From Verrucomicrobiota bacterium (GTDB lineage: Bacteria > Verrucomicrobiota > Verrucomicrobiia > Opitutales > UBA953), in NCBI GenBank assembly GCA_030830965.1, contig JAURLX010000030.1:1-64000 (forward strand): a DNA stretch of 64,000 nucleotides. Reading direction: 5' to 3'. The notes beneath the pieces are model-generated. The model saw only the letters and a list, made by a program, of their open reading frames with translations, had not been told where the DNA came from and searched no databases. This document shows positions 41,482-51,277 of the stretch, in pieces. The translations under genes and the position numbers were made by a program. Within the stretch, counting starts at the first letter, position 1. Every line of letters begins with the position of its first letter.

Positions 41482-42678
41482 TCAGCGCGCCTCCTCCAGC
41501 ATCCGCCAGCACATCAGCTGCTGGCGTGGAAGGTGGAAAGGGCCCTTCCACATCGATCCCTTAAGCTCGCTCGTGGGACGGCCCTGACGGTCAAGATAGC
41601 CGAACCACTCGCCGTGCCCGGGGTCAGGGAAATGGCGATGCGACCAGTCGTGCACCTGACGGTGCATCTCCGCGAAAGCGGCGTCGCCGGTGACGAGATG
41701 CGCCATGAGCGTGGCGATGATGGCTTCGTTATGGGGCCACCAGAACTTCATGGGGTGCCAGTACTCCTGGACCGGCCGCCCGTGCACGTCCGTGAAATAG
41801 AGCAGGCCGCCGTGCTCCGGATCCCAACCGCGCCCCCACATCCAGCGCAGCATGTCGAGGCCGAGGCGCATCCAGTCGTCCCGGCCGCGCAGCTTAGCCT
41901 CGCGCATGATGAACCACGAGGCCTCGATGGCGTGCCCGGGGTTCAGGAGCCTTCCCTCGAAATGGTCGATCACCTCGCCGCCCGGGCCGACGGACTCCAT
42001 CACGGCCTGCAGGTCGGGCTTCACGAAGTCACGCGCGATCTCGTCGACCGCCCAGGCGGCCCATTCGGACATCGTGCGGCCGCGGACGGAAACGTCGCCC
42101 AGGTCCTCGCGTAGGTCCTGCGCGGTGACCAGGGTCATCATCAGCGGGGCCAGGCCCTTCATCGGCCGGGTCTGCGGAGAGACCTTGGGCGGGATCAGGC
42201 CGGGTTCGAAGCTGTGACGCAGGAAGGCATCGTAAGCCGCGCGCGAAAGCAGGCCCCAAGCCTCGTCGCCCGTGGCGCGCCGGAGCGCGGCGTACCCGGA
42301 GGCCGCGAAGCACTCGCTGAAGACGTAGCGGCGCATGCGGAGAGGGTCGCCCCCGGCCGTCACGGTGAAGTTCAGCTTGCCGTCCGGTCCGGCGCAGCGG
42401 TCACGGAGGAAGCGGCCGCAGGAGAGCGCGGCGTCGAGCCACTCGATCCGCGGCCCGACGAGGTTGTGCAGCGTGGCGAAGGTCCAGGCCGCACGCCCCT
42501 GGAACCAGACCGACTTGTCGGTGTCGACCACCTCGCCCCGCCGTCCCAGCGCGGTCCAGATGCCGCCCGACTCGCGGTCGAGCCCGTGACGGATCCAAAA
42601 GGGAATGACGTCGTCCAGCAGGCCGCCGCGGTAGGCGCGGATGAGCTCCTCACGTCGCTCCTGGAGATAAGGGGTCAC
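41482..42678 (-). CDS. N-acylglucosamine 2-epimerase family protein
   Basis: This 398-residue (alpha/alpha)6-barrel protein of the AGE/RnBP family interconverts N-acetylmannosamine and N-acetylglucosamine in sialate breakdown. Conserved segments are WFQGRAAWTFATLHN, LLNPGHAIEASWFIMRE and EYWHPMKFWWPHNEAIIATL with the catalytic histidines. Cellobiose 2-epimerases are relatives, but the position, converging on the sialidase with a 9-bp gap, supports ManNAc. It lies on the opposite strand, so its regulation may differ from the rest. Confidence 0.88.
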   Translation of the reverse strand: MTPYLQERREELIRAYRGGLLDDVIPFWIRHGLDRESGGIWTALGRRGEVVDTDKSVWFQGRAAWTFATLHNLVGPRIEWLDAALSCGRFLRDRCAGPDGKLNFTVTAGGDPLRMRRYVFSECFAASGYAALRRATGDEAWGLLSRAAYDAFLRHSFEPGLIPPKVSPQTRPMKGLAPLMMTLVTAQDLREDLGDVSVRGRTMSEWAAWAVDEIARDFVKPDLQAVMESVGPGGEVIDHFEGRLLNPGHAIEASWFIMREAKLRGRDDWMRLGLDMLRWMWGRGWDPEHGGLLYFTDVHGRPVQEYWHPMKFWWPHNEAIIATLMAHLVTGDAAFAEMHRQVHDWSHRHFPDPGHGEWFGYLDRQGRPTSELKGSMWKGPFHLPRQQLMCWRMLEEAR

Positions 42679-42708
42679 TGCGGCATGCTGGGACCCCGGC
42701 GAGGCGCG

Positions 42709-43416
42709 TCAACGCCCGGACCCATCCTGGCCGGTGATGAACGGAGCCCCGGCCGGGTCATCGGTCCCGTAGTAGTCGGCGATGACCGCGACAAGGTAGG
42801 CCTTGAGGTCTTCCCCCATGAAGCTGCCAAATGAGATCTCCTTCCCGCTGGAAGAGACGACGACCGCCTCGACCGGACGGTTGTTCATCGAGGCCCCCCG
42901 GTGGGCGAGGAACGGATTCACCGGCCCGGTCACCGCAAGGCGCTCGCTCCAGCCCACGCGAGGCAGCAGCAGAAGCTCGGAACGCACCGAGGATGGCGAA
43001 AGCGTGATGCGCCGACGGGCGGCGAGCGTCGCCCCGCCGCCCAGGGCGAAGAGGGCCGGCACCAGGAGGAACACGGCGTAATGCTCCGGGCCGGGCTCCC
43101 TGATGAGACGGCCGTTGATATGCAGCTCGGCGCCGAGGAGCACAGCGGCCGCGAAGACGCCCAGAAGGAGGAGGCTCGCGCCGGTCCAGATCCAAGCGAA
43201 CAGGCCGCCGCCCGAACGGACCAGGAGCACGACCTCGTCGCCCGACTGCTCCGCCGCGACCTTGGGATGCCCACCTGAGAGGAGTTCCGGCCGGGGAGGA
43301 CGGCGACCGCTTTCGCACCATGGGCAGGAGACGCCGGCCCGGCGAAGGGCCAGCGGCACAGGGCGTCCGCAGATGCGGCAGGGCATCGACGGCAAGGCCG
43401 GAGAGTCATCGGACAC
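42709..43416 (-). CDS. Zinc-ribbon membrane protein of unknown function
   Basis: This 235-residue protein begins with a zinc ribbon (MPCRICGRPVPLALRRAGVSCPWC, two Cys pairs) and then has two membrane helices (WIWTGASLLLLGVFAAAVLL; AVFLLVPALFALGGG) and a soluble C-terminal domain. The tail GEDLKAYLVAVIADYYG resembles a PH-like or YcxB-like end, but no family can be named. It precedes the sialate epimerase gene on the same strand (30 bp) and is divergent from the next gene. Confidence 0.6.
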   Translation of the reverse strand: MSDDSPALPSMPCRICGRPVPLALRRAGVSCPWCESGRRPPRPELLSGGHPKVAAEQSGDEVVLLVRSGGGLFAWIWTGASLLLLGVFAAAVLLGAELHINGRLIREPGPEHYAVFLLVPALFALGGGATLAARRRITLSPSSVRSELLLLPRVGWSERLAVTGPVNPFLAHRGASMNNRPVEAVVVSSSGKEISFGSFMGEDLKAYLVAVIADYYGTDDPAGAPFITGQDGSGR

Positions 43417-43502
43417 GGCGCGAGTGAACCGCAGGACGACGACGGCCGCAATCCCTTTGCTTGAAAGCGACGCCGCTCCCGGATGTCATGGGCCCACCCC
43501 GC

Positions 43503-44759
43503 ATGAGAAGCATCCTCGCCTTCCTGCTCCTGCCGCTCGCCCTCCTGTCGGACGGCGTCCGGCACAGCGTCACCTATCCAGCCTCCGACCAGCCGGGCGG
43601 GCTGATCTTCGCCGCGACCTACAACCTCTGGATCCCCGAAGGCGTCAGGACCGTGCGCGGCATCATCGTGCACCAGCACGGATGCGGCGAAGGGTCCAAC
43701 AAGGGGGCGGTCACCGCCGCGGACGACCTCCACTGGCAGGCGCTCGCCCGCAAATGGGACTGCGCGCTGCTCGGCCCGGTGATCCACCAGCCCGAGAAAG
43801 GCAACTGCCGCATGTGGTGCGACCCGCGCAACGGATCCGAGAAAGTCTACCTGCGCGCCCTTTCCGACCTGGCCTCGAAATCCGGGCACCCCGAGATCGC
43901 GACCGCGCCCTGGTGCCTCTGGGGGCACAGCGGCGGCGGCTTCTGGGCCAGCATCATGCAGGCGCTGCACCCGCGGCGGATCGTCGCCATCTGGTTCCGT
44001 TCCGGCACGGCCTACTCGTATTGGCAGAAGCCTGAAGACCCTAAGCAAGATCGTCAGATCCCCGAGGTCGTCCTGCCTCCCGAGGCCTACGGCATCCCCA
44101 TGGTGGCCAACCCCGGCGTGAAGGAGAACGGCGACAAACGTTTCAACGGCGCCTGGACCGGAGCCATCGCGATGTTCAAGGACTACCGCGGCAGGGGCGC
44201 ACCGATCGCCTTCGCGCCCGACCCGCTGACCTCCCACCAGACGGGCGACATGCGCTACGCGTGCCTGGCCTTCTTCGACGCCTGCCTCGCGCTGCGTCTG
44301 CCCGAGAGCGGCAACGAGCTCCGCCCCCTGGACATGAAGGCAGGCGTAGAGAGGAAAGCGCCCGGAGCCGACTTGGCCGCCGGCTGGCTGCCCGCCGCGT
44401 TCGTCCCGGCCTGGGAACAGTATGTGCGCAGCGGAGCCACCGAGGACCGCACGCCCCCGCCCGCGCCCTTCGGGCTGAAGACGCGCCAGACGGACGAGGG
44501 CGTCGAGCTCACCTGGGACGCCCACGCCGACCTGGAGAGCGGGCTGCGTCAGTTCGTGATCGAGAAGGACGGCAAGGTGATCGGCCGGCTGCCCGAGAAC
44601 CCCAAGAGCAGCTTCGGCCGTCCGCTCTTCCAGGGCATGACCTACGGCGACACGCCCACCCTGCCCCTCGCCTCGATGCGCTTTGTGGACAAGGCCGCCA
44701 AGGAAGGCGCCAAGTACCGCGTGATCGCCGTCAACTCCGCCGGCCTGGAGTCGCGCTGA
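43503..44759 (+). CDS. Secreted alpha/beta hydrolase with C-terminal Fn3-like domain
   Basis: This 418-residue protein has a signal peptide (RSILAFLLLPLALLSDG), a serine-hydrolase core with the nucleophile elbow WGHSGGGFWAS, an oxyanion region GIIVHQHGCGEG and a late His in LTSHQTGD, and a C-terminal fibronectin-III-like domain (APFGLKTRQTDEGVELTWDAHADLESGLRQF). It may be an esterase or carbohydrate-related hydrolase; the substrate is unknown. The ATG at 43503 begins the signal; an ATG at 43488 is the alternative. Confidence 0.7.
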   Translation: MRSILAFLLLPLALLSDGVRHSVTYPASDQPGGLIFAATYNLWIPEGVRTVRGIIVHQHGCGEGSNKGAVTAADDLHWQALARKWDCALLGPVIHQPEKGNCRMWCDPRNGSEKVYLRALSDLASKSGHPEIATAPWCLWGHSGGGFWASIMQALHPRRIVAIWFRSGTAYSYWQKPEDPKQDRQIPEVVLPPEAYGIPMVANPGVKENGDKRFNGAWTGAIAMFKDYRGRGAPIAFAPDPLTSHQTGDMRYACLAFFDACLALRLPESGNELRPLDMKAGVERKAPGADLAAGWLPAAFVPAWEQYVRSGATEDRTPPPAPFGLKTRQTDEGVELTWDAHADLESGLRQFVIEKDGKVIGRLPENPKSSFGRPLFQGMTYGDTPTLPLASMRFVDKAAKEGAKYRVIAVNSAGLESR

Positions 44760-44781
44760 GCCGGGCGGCGGGCAAACAGAA

Positions 44782-44807
44782 GGGCCGCCCCGAGGGCGGC
44801 CCTTTTT
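44782..44807. terminator. Terminator between the hydrolase and enolase
   Basis: GGGCCGCCC-CGA-GGGCGGCCC followed by TTTTT on the plus strand, 22 bp after the hydrolase stop. On the minus strand the same stem is followed by TTCTGTTT and may also end the enolase transcript. Confidence 0.85.
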
Positions 44808-44827
44808 CGTGGCGTCGACGACGCCCC

Positions 44828-46355
<1,528 letters not shown>

Positions 46356-46404
46356 GTAAAGGCGGATGTTGAACAAAGGAAGGCGGGGAGGCTCTGGCAA
46401 GCCT

Positions 46405-46893
46405 TCAATGCACATCCCCGATGTAGACCGCCGTGCCGTCCTTGAGGGCCCGCCTCAGCACCTGCGCCAGCCCGCGCGGAGAGAGGGGGTGGCGGTCGAG
46501 GTCCTCCAGGGGGATCCATTCGTAGCCGACCTGACGGCGGTCCTGCCCTTTGCCGTCGCCGAGCGGGGTGAAGTCGGGGCACTCGCAATGAAACACGGCC
46601 TCCACCTGGTGGAAGTGGGCGTGGATCCGGCGCATCGCGTGGTTCTTGCCGACGTACTCGCGGACGTACAGGAGCGACCTGGGCGTCACCGCCAAGCCGA
46701 GCTCCTCGGCGACCTCCCGACGCACCGCATCGGGCAGGGTCTCCCCGTGCTGCTGCCCTCCGCCGGGCAGCACGAGGAACTCACCCTCGTCCGTGCGCAC
46801 GCGCACCGCGAGCAGCCTGCCCGCGCGGACGATCACGGCCCGGGCGGCGATGCGCACGGTCTCGGATCGGCGTCGGGGGACGGGTCGGGACAC
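46405..46893 (-). CDS. Nudix hydrolase
   Basis: This 162-residue protein has the Nudix box GGGQQHGETLPDAVRREVAEELGL (GX5EX7REUXEEXGU) preceded by AVIVRAGRLLAVRVR. Nudix enzymes cleave nucleoside diphosphates linked to another moiety, and the exact substrate cannot be read. It follows yebC across 48 bp on the same strand and precedes tRNA-Val. Confidence 0.85.
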   Translation of the reverse strand: MSRPVPRRRSETVRIAARAVIVRAGRLLAVRVRTDEGEFLVLPGGGQQHGETLPDAVRREVAEELGLAVTPRSLLYVREYVGKNHAMRRIHAHFHQVEAVFHCECPDFTPLGDGKGQDRRQVGYEWIPLEDLDRHPLSPRGLAQVLRRALKDGTAVYIGDVH

Positions 46894-46941
46894 GTCCGCA
46901 GGGTGCGCGAAAGGCCGCCGATGGCAAACTCAGGCGCCGAT

Positions 46942-47682
46942 TCAACCGAGGGCCGAGGGCTCGATCTGCTGGTTGCCGTGGACGGCCTTGACGTCGTCCA
47001 GCGCTTCCAGGGCGTCGATGAGCTCCATGACCTGCCTGGCGACGGCGGCGTCGGAGACCGGCACGGGGATGCTCGAAACATAGGCGAGTTCGGCCGACTC
47101 GGGCTTGATGGACTTCTCCTGCAGCGCCCGGGAGATGGCGTCGAACGCGGCGACCGGGGACAGGACCTCGAAGTGGTCGCCGTTGTTCACGACGTCCTCG
47201 GCGCCGGCCTCGAGGGCGAGCTCCATGAGGGCGTCCTCCCCGACTTGGGAGGAGCCGATGAGGAACTGCCCCTTCTTCTGGAAGCTGTGCGACACGGCGC
47301 CGGTCTGGGCCATATTGCCCCCGTTGTCGTTGAAGGCCTGCCGGACCTCGGCGGCCGCGCGATTCTTGTTGTCGGTGGTGACCTCGACGATCAGCCCCAC
47401 GCCGCCGGGAGCATAGCCCTCGTAGACGATCTCCTCATAGGTCACGCCCGGGATCTCGCCGGTGCCCTTCTGCACGGCACGCTTGATGTTGTCGCCGGGC
47501 ATGTTCGCGGCGCGTGCCTTGTCAATCAGCGTGCGCAGGCGCGCGTTGGATTCCGGGCTGCCGCCGCCGGCGCGAGCGGCCAGGGTGATCTCCTTGGCCA
47601 GCACGGAGAAGATCTTGCCGCGCTTGGCGTCGATGACGGCCTTGTGCCGCTTGGTGGTGTGCCACTTGCTGTGACCTGACAT
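46942..47682 (-). CDS. YebC/PmpR family protein
   Basis: This 246-residue protein has the family opening SGHSKWHTTKRHKAVIDAKRG and GGGSPESNARLRTLIDKARAANMPGDNI, then EIVYEGYAPGGVGLIVEVTTDN. YebC proteins were first described as transcription regulators and are now also linked to translation of proline-rich stretches. It lies 15 bp after yidC on the same strand. Confidence 0.93.
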   Translation of the reverse strand: MSGHSKWHTTKRHKAVIDAKRGKIFSVLAKEITLAARAGGGSPESNARLRTLIDKARAANMPGDNIKRAVQKGTGEIPGVTYEEIVYEGYAPGGVGLIVEVTTDNKNRAAAEVRQAFNDNGGNMAQTGAVSHSFQKKGQFLIGSSQVGEDALMELALEAGAEDVVNNGDHFEVLSPVAAFDAISRALQEKSIKPESAELAYVSSIPVPVSDAAVARQVMELIDALEALDDVKAVHGNQQIEPSALG

Positions 47683-47697
47683 GGCTGGGAGTAGGTG

Positions 47698-49446
47698 TCA
47701 GCCCTTGGCCGGCTTGGTTTCCGCCGCGTCGGGCGCGTTCTTGGTAATCCAGGACTGCAGCATGGTCAACAGGTTCTGGATGGTCATGTAGAGCGTGAGG
47801 GCCGACGCCATCGGATAGCAGATGACCGGGAAGAAGACCGCCATCAGGTTGAAGATCATCTTCTGCGACGGGTCGGACTGCGGCGTGGGAGTCATCTTCA
47901 TCGAGAGCCACATCGTGAGGCCCATCAGCACGGGGAGGGGGTTGATCGGGAAGCCGGCGATGTGCGCGACCGTGTCGGGGGCGGAGAGGTCACCGATCCA
48001 GAGGAAGTGCTGGAGGCGGAGCTCGACGGTGGTCTGGAAAGCGGTGTACAGGCCGAAGAAGATCGGGATCTGGATGAGGACGGGGAGGCAGCCGGCGAAG
48101 GGGTTGATCTTGTGCTCCTGATAGAGCTTCATGAGCTCCTTCTGCATCTTCTCGGGGTTGTCCTTGTAGCGCTCCCGGATGTCCTGCATCGGCTTGGAGA
48201 ACTTCGCCATCTTCTTGGCGGCCTTCTGTTGGGCGGAGGTCAGCGGCCACGTCACGGCCTTGAGGATGAGCGTGAGGGCGACGACGGCCCAGCCCCACGA
48301 CCATGAGCCGGCCCACCCGAGCAGATGGTGGACGCCCCCGAGGCAGGCGAGGAGGAGCTTGCAGATCGAGTCGAAGGGGATGAACCCGAAGAGCTTGGTG
48401 AACTGGAGGACCTCGACCTGGCCGTCGGGAAGGGCCGAGACGCGGGCGTACTCCTTGGGGCCGACGAAGAAGTCGCCTGTCTGCGTCACGGAGAGATCGG
48501 CCCCCGCGGGCGTCTCCCAAGAGACGTAGGCGTCGATGCCGCGGGCGCCCGCGGCGAAGGCCACCGGCCGGACAAGCACGTCGCTGCGACCGCCGCGCAC
48601 GGAGGTATCAGGCCGTACGATCGAGGCGAAGAACTGGTTGCCCGAGGCCACCCAGGCGTGCGTCCGCCCCGCGGCCGCCACGGCGTGCTCGGCCTCGGCC
48701 TTGTGGGAGCCGAGCCCGAAGAAGCCGCTGGAGTCGGTGAACACGTCGAGCCCCGTGCGCGTGAGCGCCTCGCCGTCGTGGGCGAGCACGGAGAGGAACT
48801 GGTTGACGGAGTCCCCGACGGTGGGCTGCCAGGAACCGGTCGAAATCCAGAAACGGGGCGCGGGACGGTCCGGCGAGGCCGGGATCAACCGGGTCGTGAA
48901 ACGGAGGAGATGGGGGTCGGAGGCGGCGTCGGCCGGGAGCGCGTAGGTGCGCTCCACGCGGGTCCCGTCGGCAAGCGTCCCCGCGAGGGTGATGGCCCCC
49001 GAACCTTCGTCCGCGGCCACGGGCAGGAACTCGGAACGCACGGATTCGAGCTGACGGGTGGCCGGGTTCTGGACGGCGAGGGTCAGGGCCGCCTCGGCGT
49101 TGCCGGCGTTGAAGATGACGTTGCCGGACGCCTTGTCCTGAGCGGAGCGCTCCCGGAGCAGCTCGACCGTCTCGATGGCGCCTCCCCGGGAGGTGAAAGT
49201 CACGCGGAGACGGTCGTTCTCCCGGACGAAACGGCGGACGGCGGCGTCAGCGACCGGGCGGGGGGCCAGGGCCGAGGCGGGGGGCGGAGGCGAGGCCTGG
49301 TTGAGGGCGGGCGCCGGAACGACGGCGGGGGCGGCGGGGACGGGGGCGGCCGGGGCTAGGGGCGTGGACGCGGGCTTGGTGAAGATGAAGAGCGCGAAGG
49401 CCCCGACGATGCAGGCCGTGCCCAGGATGAAGTTTTTTCGGTCCAT
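47698..49446 (-). CDS. yidC: Membrane protein insertase YidC
   Basis: YidC inserts proteins into the inner membrane, alone or with Sec. The 582-residue protein has the long Gram-negative form: first helix (KNFILGTACIVGAFALFIF), an Ala/Pro-rich linker, a large periplasmic beta domain (residues about 75-370) and the five-helix core. In the core the cytoplasmic loop KFSKPMQDIRERYKDNPEKM and NPFAGCLPVLIQIPIFFGLY are typical. The ATG encoding MDRKNF was chosen; in-frame codons upstream have no family similarity. The rnpA and rpmH genes that often precede yidC are not here; pyrE is. Confidence 0.95.
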   Translation of the reverse strand: MDRKNFILGTACIVGAFALFIFTKPASTPLAPAAPVPAAPAVVPAPALNQASPPPPASALAPRPVADAAVRRFVRENDRLRVTFTSRGGAIETVELLRERSAQDKASGNVIFNAGNAEAALTLAVQNPATRQLESVRSEFLPVAADEGSGAITLAGTLADGTRVERTYALPADAASDPHLLRFTTRLIPASPDRPAPRFWISTGSWQPTVGDSVNQFLSVLAHDGEALTRTGLDVFTDSSGFFGLGSHKAEAEHAVAAAGRTHAWVASGNQFFASIVRPDTSVRGGRSDVLVRPVAFAAGARGIDAYVSWETPAGADLSVTQTGDFFVGPKEYARVSALPDGQVEVLQFTKLFGFIPFDSICKLLLACLGGVHHLLGWAGSWSWGWAVVALTLILKAVTWPLTSAQQKAAKKMAKFSKPMQDIRERYKDNPEKMQKELMKLYQEHKINPFAGCLPVLIQIPIFFGLYTAFQTTVELRLQHFLWIGDLSAPDTVAHIAGFPINPLPVLMGLTMWLSMKMTPTPQSDPSQKMIFNLMAVFFPVICYPMASALTLYMTIQNLLTMLQSWITKNAPDAAETKPAKG

Positions 49447-49519
49447 AAAAAGGGGAGCCCTTGGGCGTAGGGAAGCCCCCTCCCGGGCGCAAGGCAAAGG
49501 CGCCCTCCCCTGCCAGCCC

Positions 49520-50089
49520 TCAGGAACCCGGCTTGGAGGCGGGAATGGCGGCCAGTTCGGGCGGCAACGCGTCCGCCGGATAAGTCGGGAACGTCAGCTC
49601 GAGCAAGGACACGAATGGCACGCTGAACCTGGTCTGCCCGCCCGATCGGTCGACCAGACTGGCGACCCCTACGGCCTCCGCACCGGAGGTCTTCAGGATG
49701 TCGAGGCACTCCTGCGCCCTTCCGCCACGGGTGACCACATCCTCGGCGACGAGCACGCGCTCGCCGGGGCGGAAGGTGAAGCTGCGCCGCATGACGAGTC
49801 GGTCGTTCTCCTTCTCGGCGAAGACGAAGCGGGCGCCGAGCTGCCGTGCGACTTCCTGGCCGACGACCAGGCCGCCCATCGCGGGGGCCAGGACGGTCTC
49901 GACGCGAAGCTCCGTCAGACGGGGGAGTAGCAGTTCGATCAGGCGGGTGACCTTGTCCATGTGCTGGCAGACCTGGGCGCACTGGAAGAAATGTCCGCTG
50001 TGCAGGCCGGAGCGCAGGACGAAATGCCCGGTCAGCAGGGCCCTGGACTCCCTGAAGATGCGGAGTACCTCTTCGTCGGTGGAACTCAT
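49520..50089 (-). CDS. pyrE: Orotate phosphoribosyltransferase
   Basis: PyrE attaches orotate to PRPP in pyrimidine synthesis. The 189-residue protein has the N-terminal FVLRSGLHSGHFFQC (substrate hood), FVFAEKENDRLVMRR with the catalytic loop, and the PRPP loop RVLVAEDVVTRGG. It is upstream of yidC on the same strand with a 73-bp gap and divergent from the FGE gene. Confidence 0.93.
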   Translation of the reverse strand: MSSTDEEVLRIFRESRALLTGHFVLRSGLHSGHFFQCAQVCQHMDKVTRLIELLLPRLTELRVETVLAPAMGGLVVGQEVARQLGARFVFAEKENDRLVMRRSFTFRPGERVLVAEDVVTRGGRAQECLDILKTSGAEAVGVASLVDRSGGQTRFSVPFVSLLELTFPTYPADALPPELAAIPASKPGS

Positions 50090-50199
50090 CTCGTCGGCGG
50101 GGTTAAAACGGGAAACGCCGCGAGAGCGAGGCCTTTCGATTCACATCGGCCAAAGAAAGTTCGACCCAGCCCGCCCTCAGGACATTAATCCGTCTCCCC

Positions 50200-51273
50200 A
50201 TGGAAAAGCCCGAATCCAGCCAGGCGGCGAAGACCAAGGCCCTAATCGTCCTGATCGCGTGCGGCCTGATCGCGCTGTCGGCCGGCATGTTCTACTTTCT
50301 GGCGACCGGCGAGTCCGCCACCAAGGAACCCGCCCGCGCGACGGACCTTCGCGGCATGGTCTGGATCCCCGGGGGCACGTTCCCCATGGGCAACGACAAG
50401 GCCACGGAGGATCATTTCGAAGAGCGTCCGGCCCATCAGGTCGCCCTCAAAGGCTTCTGGGTGGACGAGACGGAGGTGACCAACGCCCAGTTCAAGAAGT
50501 TTGTCGATGCCACGGGCTACCTGACCGACGCCGAGAAGGACCTCGACCCACGGCAGTTCCCCAACAGCCCGCCCGAATACCTCAAGGGCGGCTCGCTCAT
50601 CTTCAAGCCCGTCGCCGGGGTGGACCCTAAGAAATGCGGCGCCGGCAACCTGCCTTGGTGGAAGTTCACCGCCGGCGCGACCTGGAGAAGCCCCGAAGGC
50701 CCGGGCTCCACGATCCGAGACCGCATGGACCACCCCGTGGTCTGCGTCACCTACAAGGACGCCCAGGCCTACGCACGCTGGGCCGGCAAGCGGCTGCCCA
50801 CCGAGGCCGAATGGGAGTTCGCGGCGCGCGGAGGACTCAGCGGCAAGCCCTTCGTCTGGGGCGACGAGGAACGGCCGGAAGGCAAATACATGTGCAACCA
50901 CTGGCAGGGGAAATTTCCCGAGGTCGACCTGGGTCTCGACGGGTATCTCTCGACCGCGAAGGTGAAGTCCTATCCGCCCAACGGCTACGGACTGTACGAC
51001 GTCGCCGGCAACGTCTGGGAGATGTGCGAGGACTGGTACGGCAAGGATTACTACGCGCGTTCGCCCAAGGACGCGCCCGCCGGCCCCCCCGCGGGCGAAG
51101 ATCCCGAGAACACGGGCTACGGGCAGCACGTCATCCGCGGCGGCTCCTGGCTCTGCGACGAAGGCTACTGCTTCCGCTTCCGCGTGGCCTCACGGCAGGG
51201 ACTCGACACCCTCACCTCGACCAACCACGCCGGCTTCCGCTGCGTGGCCGACGCGCCGGCCCCCGCGCGCTGA
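50200..51273 (+). CDS. Membrane-anchored formylglycine-generating enzyme
   Basis: This 357-residue SUMF1-type protein has an N-terminal transmembrane anchor (ALIVLIACGLIALSAGMFYFL, about residues 14-35) and a complete FGE domain from VWIPGGTFPMGND to the C-terminus. The two copper-binding catalytic cysteines of true FGEs are present as Cys319 and Cys324 (GGSWLCDEGYCFRFR), with STNHAGFRC near the end. True FGEs convert a Cys in sulfatases to formylglycine. No sulfatase gene is in the window. The anchor suggests action at the membrane, before or during export. Confidence 0.87.
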   Translation: MEKPESSQAAKTKALIVLIACGLIALSAGMFYFLATGESATKEPARATDLRGMVWIPGGTFPMGNDKATEDHFEERPAHQVALKGFWVDETEVTNAQFKKFVDATGYLTDAEKDLDPRQFPNSPPEYLKGGSLIFKPVAGVDPKKCGAGNLPWWKFTAGATWRSPEGPGSTIRDRMDHPVVCVTYKDAQAYARWAGKRLPTEAEWEFAARGGLSGKPFVWGDEERPEGKYMCNHWQGKFPEVDLGLDGYLSTAKVKSYPPNGYGLYDVAGNVWEMCEDWYGKDYYARSPKDAPAGPPAGEDPENTGYGQHVIRGGSWLCDEGYCFRFRVASRQGLDTLTSTNHAGFRCVADAPAPAR

Positions 51274-51277
51274 GCGC

